A stretch of DNA of 21,000 nucleotides from Owenia fusiformis (lineage: Eukaryota > Annelida > Polychaeta > Sabellida > Oweniidae), in NCBI GenBank assembly GCA_903813345.2, contig CAIIXF020000348.1:1-21000 (forward strand). The letters are read 5' to 3'. How positions within the stretch are numbered: the first letter of the stretch is position 1; every line of letters starts with the position of its first letter. Positions 16,995 through 21,000 of this stretch are shown one piece after another. A program made the translations under genes and the position numbers. Below the pieces are notes generated by a model. That model worked only from the letters and a program-made list of their open reading frames with translations. It did not search any database and had not been told where the DNA came from.

Positions 16995-19615
16995 TACTGA
17001 ACATCGGTGTCTACATCTTCCTGTACAGGAACTTTAAATTATGTTCATGTAATGATTCATTTAACTGGACGTTAGTCATTACTATCACTATATCTTGTTG
17101 ATGGCATAATTAAGGTTACTAGAACATTCCTTGCATGTGTTGTCCTAACTTGATGTAACCAGAAGTTATGAATTTGCCATGTATGTGACAAGCACGTTAC
17201 AGTCTCTTTATTTTGGCAAAGTCGTTGTTAAGGTTGGTACTACATTCCTGGCTCGTGATATCTAAGTCGAACGTAACTTGTATACTCATTTATGCGTGTC
17301 CACACTTTCCTTTGCCTACAACGTTCTATAGTTAATGTTACCAGAACTTCAACTTGGCCACGTATATGTGACGTTGCATTAGCACGTTACAGTCTGTTAT
17401 TTTATTTTTGCAGTCATTGTAAGGTTGCTACTACATTCCTAGCACATGATATTTAAGTAAAATGTAACGTTGTATAAACATCTGTGCGAGTCCAGACCTT
17501 CCTGTGCCTACATCGGTCCAAGACAAACGTTACCAGAACTTTAAACTGGCCAGGTATATGTTACGTTGCATAAGCACATTACAGTTTCACTATTTTTGCG
17601 AAGTCATTGTTAAGGTTGGTTCTACATTCCTGGCACGTAATATTTAAGTCAAATGTAACGTTCTTTAAACATCTGTGCGAGTCCACACCTTCCTGTACCT
17701 ACAACGTTCCATTATTAACGTACCAGAACTTAAAACTGGCCACGTATATGTGACGTTGCACATTACAGTCTCGTTATTTTTGCGAAGTTATCGTTTAGGT
17801 TGGTTCTACGTTCCTGGCACGTGATATTTAAGTCAAATGTAACGTTCTTTGAACATCTGTGCGAGTCCACAACTTCCTGTACCTACAACGTTCCATAATT
17901 AACGTATCAGAAATTTAGATTGGCCACGTATTTATGACGTAATGTAAGTACGTTACATTTTCGTTATTTTGGCGAAGTCATCGTCTAGGTTGGTTCCACG
18001 TTCCTGGCACGTGATATTTAAGTCAAATGTAACGTTCTTTAAACATCTGTGCGAGTCCACACCTTCCTGTACCTACAACGTTCCATATCAACGTTACCAG
18101 AAATTTAGATTGGCCACGTATATATGACGTAATGTAAGTACGTTACAGTTTCGTTATTTTGGCAACGTTATTGTTAAGGTCGCTACTACATTCCTGACAC
18201 GTGATATGTAAGTCAAATGTAACGTTCTTTAAACATCTGTGCGAGTCCACACCTTCCTGTACCTACAACGTTCCATATCAACGTTACCAGAAATTTAGAT
18301 TGGCCACGTATTTATGACGTAATGTAAGTACGTTACATTTTCGTTATTTTGGTGACGTAATTGTTAAGGTCGCTACTACATTCCTGACACGTGATATGTA
18401 AGTCAAATGTAACGTTCTTTAAACATCTGTGCGAGTCCACACCTTCCTGTACCTACAACGTTCCATATCAACGTTACCAGAAATTTAGATTGGCCACGTA
18501 TTTATGACGTAATGTAAGTACGTTACATTTTCGTTATTTTGGTGACGTAATTGTTAAGGTCGCTACTACGTTCCTGACACGTGATATTTAAGTCAAATGT
18601 AACGTTCTTTAAACATCTATGCGAGTCCACACCTTCCTGTACCTACAACGTTCCATATCAACGTTACCAGAAATTTAGATTGGCCACGTATATATGACGT
18701 AATGTAAGTACGTTACAGTTTCGTTATTTTGGCAACGTTATTGGTAAGGTCGCTACTACGTTCCTGACACGTGATATGTAAGTCAAATGTAACGTTCTTT
18801 AAACATCTGTGCGAGTCCACACCGTCCTGTACCTACAACGTTCCATATCAACGTTACCAGAAATTTAGATTGGCCACGTATTTATGACGTAATGTAAGTA
18901 CGTTACATTTTCGTTATTTTGGTGACGTAATTGTTAAGGTCGCTACTACGTTCCTGACACGTGATATTTAAGTCAAATGTAACGTTCTTTAAACATCTAT
19001 GCGAGTCCACACCTTCCTGTACCTACAACGTTCCATATCAACGTTACCAGAAATTTAGATTGGCCACGTATATATGACGTAATGTAAGTACGTTACAGTT
19101 TCGTTATTTTGGCAACGTTATTGTTAAGGTCGCTACTACGTTCCTGACACGTGATATGTAAGTCAAATGTAACGTTCTTTAAACATCTGTGCGAGTCCAC
19201 ACCTTCCTGTACCTACAACGTTCCATATCAACGTTACCAGAAATTTAGATTGGCCACGTATTTATGACGTAATGTAAGTACGTTACATTTTCGTTATTTT
19301 GGTGACGTAATTGTTAAGGTCGCTACTACGTTCCTGACACGTGATATTTAAGTCAAATGTAACGTTCTTTAAACATCTATGCGAGTCCACACCTTCCTGT
19401 ACCTACAACGTTCCATATCAACGTTACCAGAAATTTAGATTGGCCACGTATATATGACGTAATGTAAGTACGTTACAGTTTCGTTATTTTGGCGACGTAA
19501 TTGTTAAGGTCGCTACTACGTTCCTGACACGTGATATTTAAGTCAAATGTAACGTTCTTTAAACATCTGTGCGAGTCCACACCTTCCTGTACCTACAACG
19601 TTCCATATTTAACGT
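16995..19615 (+). repeat. Satellite array, 190-bp period with 380-bp dimer structure
   Basis: The landmark T(G/A)TGCGAGTCCA or its variant falls at 17291, 17483, 17674, 17858, 18048, 18238, 18428, 18618, 18808, 18998, 19188, 19378 and 19568. The spacing is 192, 191 and 184, then exactly 190 nine times. A more diverged unit precedes near 17003. Copies at the left edge differ most, and copies right of 17,850 are highly alike. Two monomer types alternate. Type A has TATATATGACG, GTTACAGTTTCG, GGCAACGTTATTG, GATATGTA and CTGTGCG. Type B has TATTTATGACG, GTTACATTTTCG, GGTGACGTAATTG, GATATTTA and CTATGCG. No open frame is maintained through the array. Confidence 0.95.
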
Positions 19616-19674
19616 TGCTACAACTTGAGACATATATTCTGACGACGTTATCACAACGTAAAATTGTTAGCTGG
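19616..19674. other. Junction between the two satellites
   Basis: After the last 190-bp unit breaks off at ACGTTCCATATTT, about 60 bp still contain AACGTT, GACGACGTTATC and CAACGTAAAA, in the style of the 190-bp satellite but out of register. The 70-bp satellite begins within GGGCTAGGGGTACCTCAAG. There is no obvious unique sequence between the two arrays. Confidence 0.6.
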
Positions 19675-21000
19675 GCTAGGGGTACCTCAAGAACCTTTGT
19701 TGCTGTGTAGCCAGTGCAGCTATCGGGGCCACAGAATGTATCGTCCTGGGCTTATATCCAGAACCTCTGTAGCCGTAAAGCCAGTGTAGATAGCGTAGCC
19801 ACCGCATGCATGGTCTAAGGGGTACTGGGCTTACCTCCAGAACCTCTCTAGCTGCCTAGCCAGTGTAGCTAGCGTAGCCAACGCATGCATGCTCCTATGT
19901 TTACCTCAAGAACCTCTGTAGCCACGTACCCAGTGCAGCTATCGGGGCCATAGTATGTATGGTCCTGGGCTTACATCCAGAACATTTGTAGACGCAAAGC
20001 CAATGTAGCTAGCGCATGCAGGGTCCTTAAAACAGTGTCAAGATATAGTGAGAGAAAATATTCTAGCATAGTAAGAGCATTCAATATACAGTTAGCAAAT
20101 GTAACACAGGCCTTGAGTTTTTTGATTTTCTCCCTATATCATGACATGTATAATGGTCCTAGGGGTACCTCAAGAAATCTTTAGCCACGTAGCCAGTGGA
20201 GCTATCGTGACCACCTGATGTATGCTCCTGGGCTTACCTCAAGAACCTCTCTAGCTGCATAACCAGTGTAGTTAGCGTAGCTAGCGCATGCATATTCTTA
20301 CAGTTACCTCCAGACCCTGTGTAGACACGTAGCCTGTGCAGCTAGCATAGCCACCTAGGGGTACCTCAAGAACCTCTGTAGCCGCGTAGCCAGTGTAGCT
20401 ATCGTGACCATCGGATGTATGCTCTTGGGCTTACCTCCAGAACCTCTCAAGCTGCATTGTCAGTGTAGCTAGCGTAGCCAACGCATGCATGCTCCTAGGT
20501 TTACCTCAAGAACCTCTCTAGCCACGTACCCAGTGCAGCTATCGGGGCCACAGTATGTATGGTCCTGGGCTTACCTCGAGAACATCTCTAGCCGCATAGC
20601 CAGTGTAGCTAGTGTAGCCAATGCATGCATGCTCCTAGGTTTACCTCAAGAACCTCTGTAGCCGTGTACCCAGTGCAGCTATCGGGGTCACAGTACGTTT
20701 CGTCCTAGGCTTACATCCAGAACATCTGTAGCCGCAAAACAAGTATAGGTAGCGTAGCCACCGCATGAATGGTTCTAGGGGTATCTCAAGAACCTCTGTA
20801 GCCGCGTAGCCAGTGTAGCTATCTTGACCACCGGATGCATGCTCCTTGGTCTACCTCAAGAACCTCTGTAGCCGCGTACCCAGTGCAGCTATCGGGGCCA
20901 CAGTATATATGGTCCCGGGCTTACATCCAGAACATCTGTAGCCGCAAAACCAGTATAGGTAGCGTAGTCATCGCATGCATGGTCCTAGGGGTACATCAAG
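19675..21000 (+). repeat. Satellite array, 70-bp period with four monomer types
   Basis: The landmark (C/A)AGAAC recurs at 19691, 19761, 19840, 19910, 19980, then after an insertion at 20174, 20243, 20313, 20370, 20440, 20510, 20580, 20650, 20720, 20790, 20860, 20930 and 21000. Spacing is 70 almost throughout; the exceptions are 79 (an 8-9 bp repeat of GGGGTACTGGG near 19820), 69 and 57 (internal deletion near 20350). Monomers fall into four types by their tails: CTATCGTGACCACCGGATG, CTAGCGTAGCCAACGCATGC, CTATCGGGGCCACAGTATG and CTAGCGTAGCCACCGCATG. They often occur in that order, giving a 280-bp higher-order tendency. The array continues past the window. Confidence 0.95.
20028..20152. mobile_element. 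125-bp MITE inserted in the 70-bp satellite
   Basis: The 70-bp register is broken between AGGGTCCT (20020-20027) and ATGGTCCT (20153-20160), which look like an 8-bp target duplication with one mismatch. The insert has inverted ends: TAAAACAGTGTCAAGATATAG on the left, and the reverse complement of CTATATCATGACATGTATA on the right, extending into GAGAAAAT. An 8-bp duplication suits a hAT-type MITE. It is unrelated by sequence to the hAT element at 8374. It has no coding capacity. Confidence 0.7.

Noticed and set aside
16995-21000. CRISPR array
   Set aside because: Repeats are 190 and 70 bp with no short constant repeat plus unique spacers. Whole units are conserved, and the sequence context is eukaryotic.

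Overview
This is a non-coding, repeat-dominated stretch of a eukaryotic nuclear genome. Evidence for this is the low GC content, GT-AG splice-like signals, a 5'-truncated CR1/jockey-like LINE with an 8-bp target duplication, hAT and mariner-type DNA transposons, and two long satellite arrays. The mix of repeats (CR1-like LINE, P52rIPK/THAP12-like hAT gene, many foldback MITEs, 190-bp and 70-bp satellites) suits a marine invertebrate such as a mollusc, amphioxus or echinoderm. The species cannot be fixed from sequence alone. I see no intact host protein gene, no bacterial-type operon, no CRISPR array and no convincing tRNA or rRNA gene.

Layout. 1-941 is a tandem array of about 170-203 bp units. 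1485-2537 holds a mariner/IS630-type end followed by a palindromic element built from two inverted copies of a transposase 3' end. 3210-4670 contains a decayed, intron-containing hAT-family (P52rIPK/THAP12-like) gene with a frameshift and an in-frame stop. 5067-6470 is a TIR-bounded element whose 3' end is duplicated in tandem and which spans a 69-codon unassigned reading frame. 6694-7323 holds two more mariner-like left ends, one with a matching right end. 8374-11084 is a hAT element with an exact 8-bp target duplication. It was later split by a LINE (8452-10434) with its own exact 8-bp duplication and an uninterrupted reverse transcriptase frame.

11093-16000 is the least repetitive part. 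It carries two CpG-containing promoter-like segments pointing away from each other (about 11,430 on minus, about 12,480 on plus), two foldback repeats (13079-13347, 13728-13889) and a few possible small exons that I cannot join into a gene. 16027-16742 is a TIR element with a strong 60-bp-arm hairpin inside.

16995-19615 is a satellite with an almost invariant 190-bp period and alternating A/B monomers (380-bp higher-order unit), unusually dense in ACGT. It runs directly into a second satellite (about 19675 to the window end) with an exact 70-bp period and four monomer types (280-bp higher-order tendency). That array is interrupted by a 125-bp MITE at 20028-20152. The two abutting satellites are the most striking feature: they could be heterochromatic or structural DNA, but no function can be shown from sequence.
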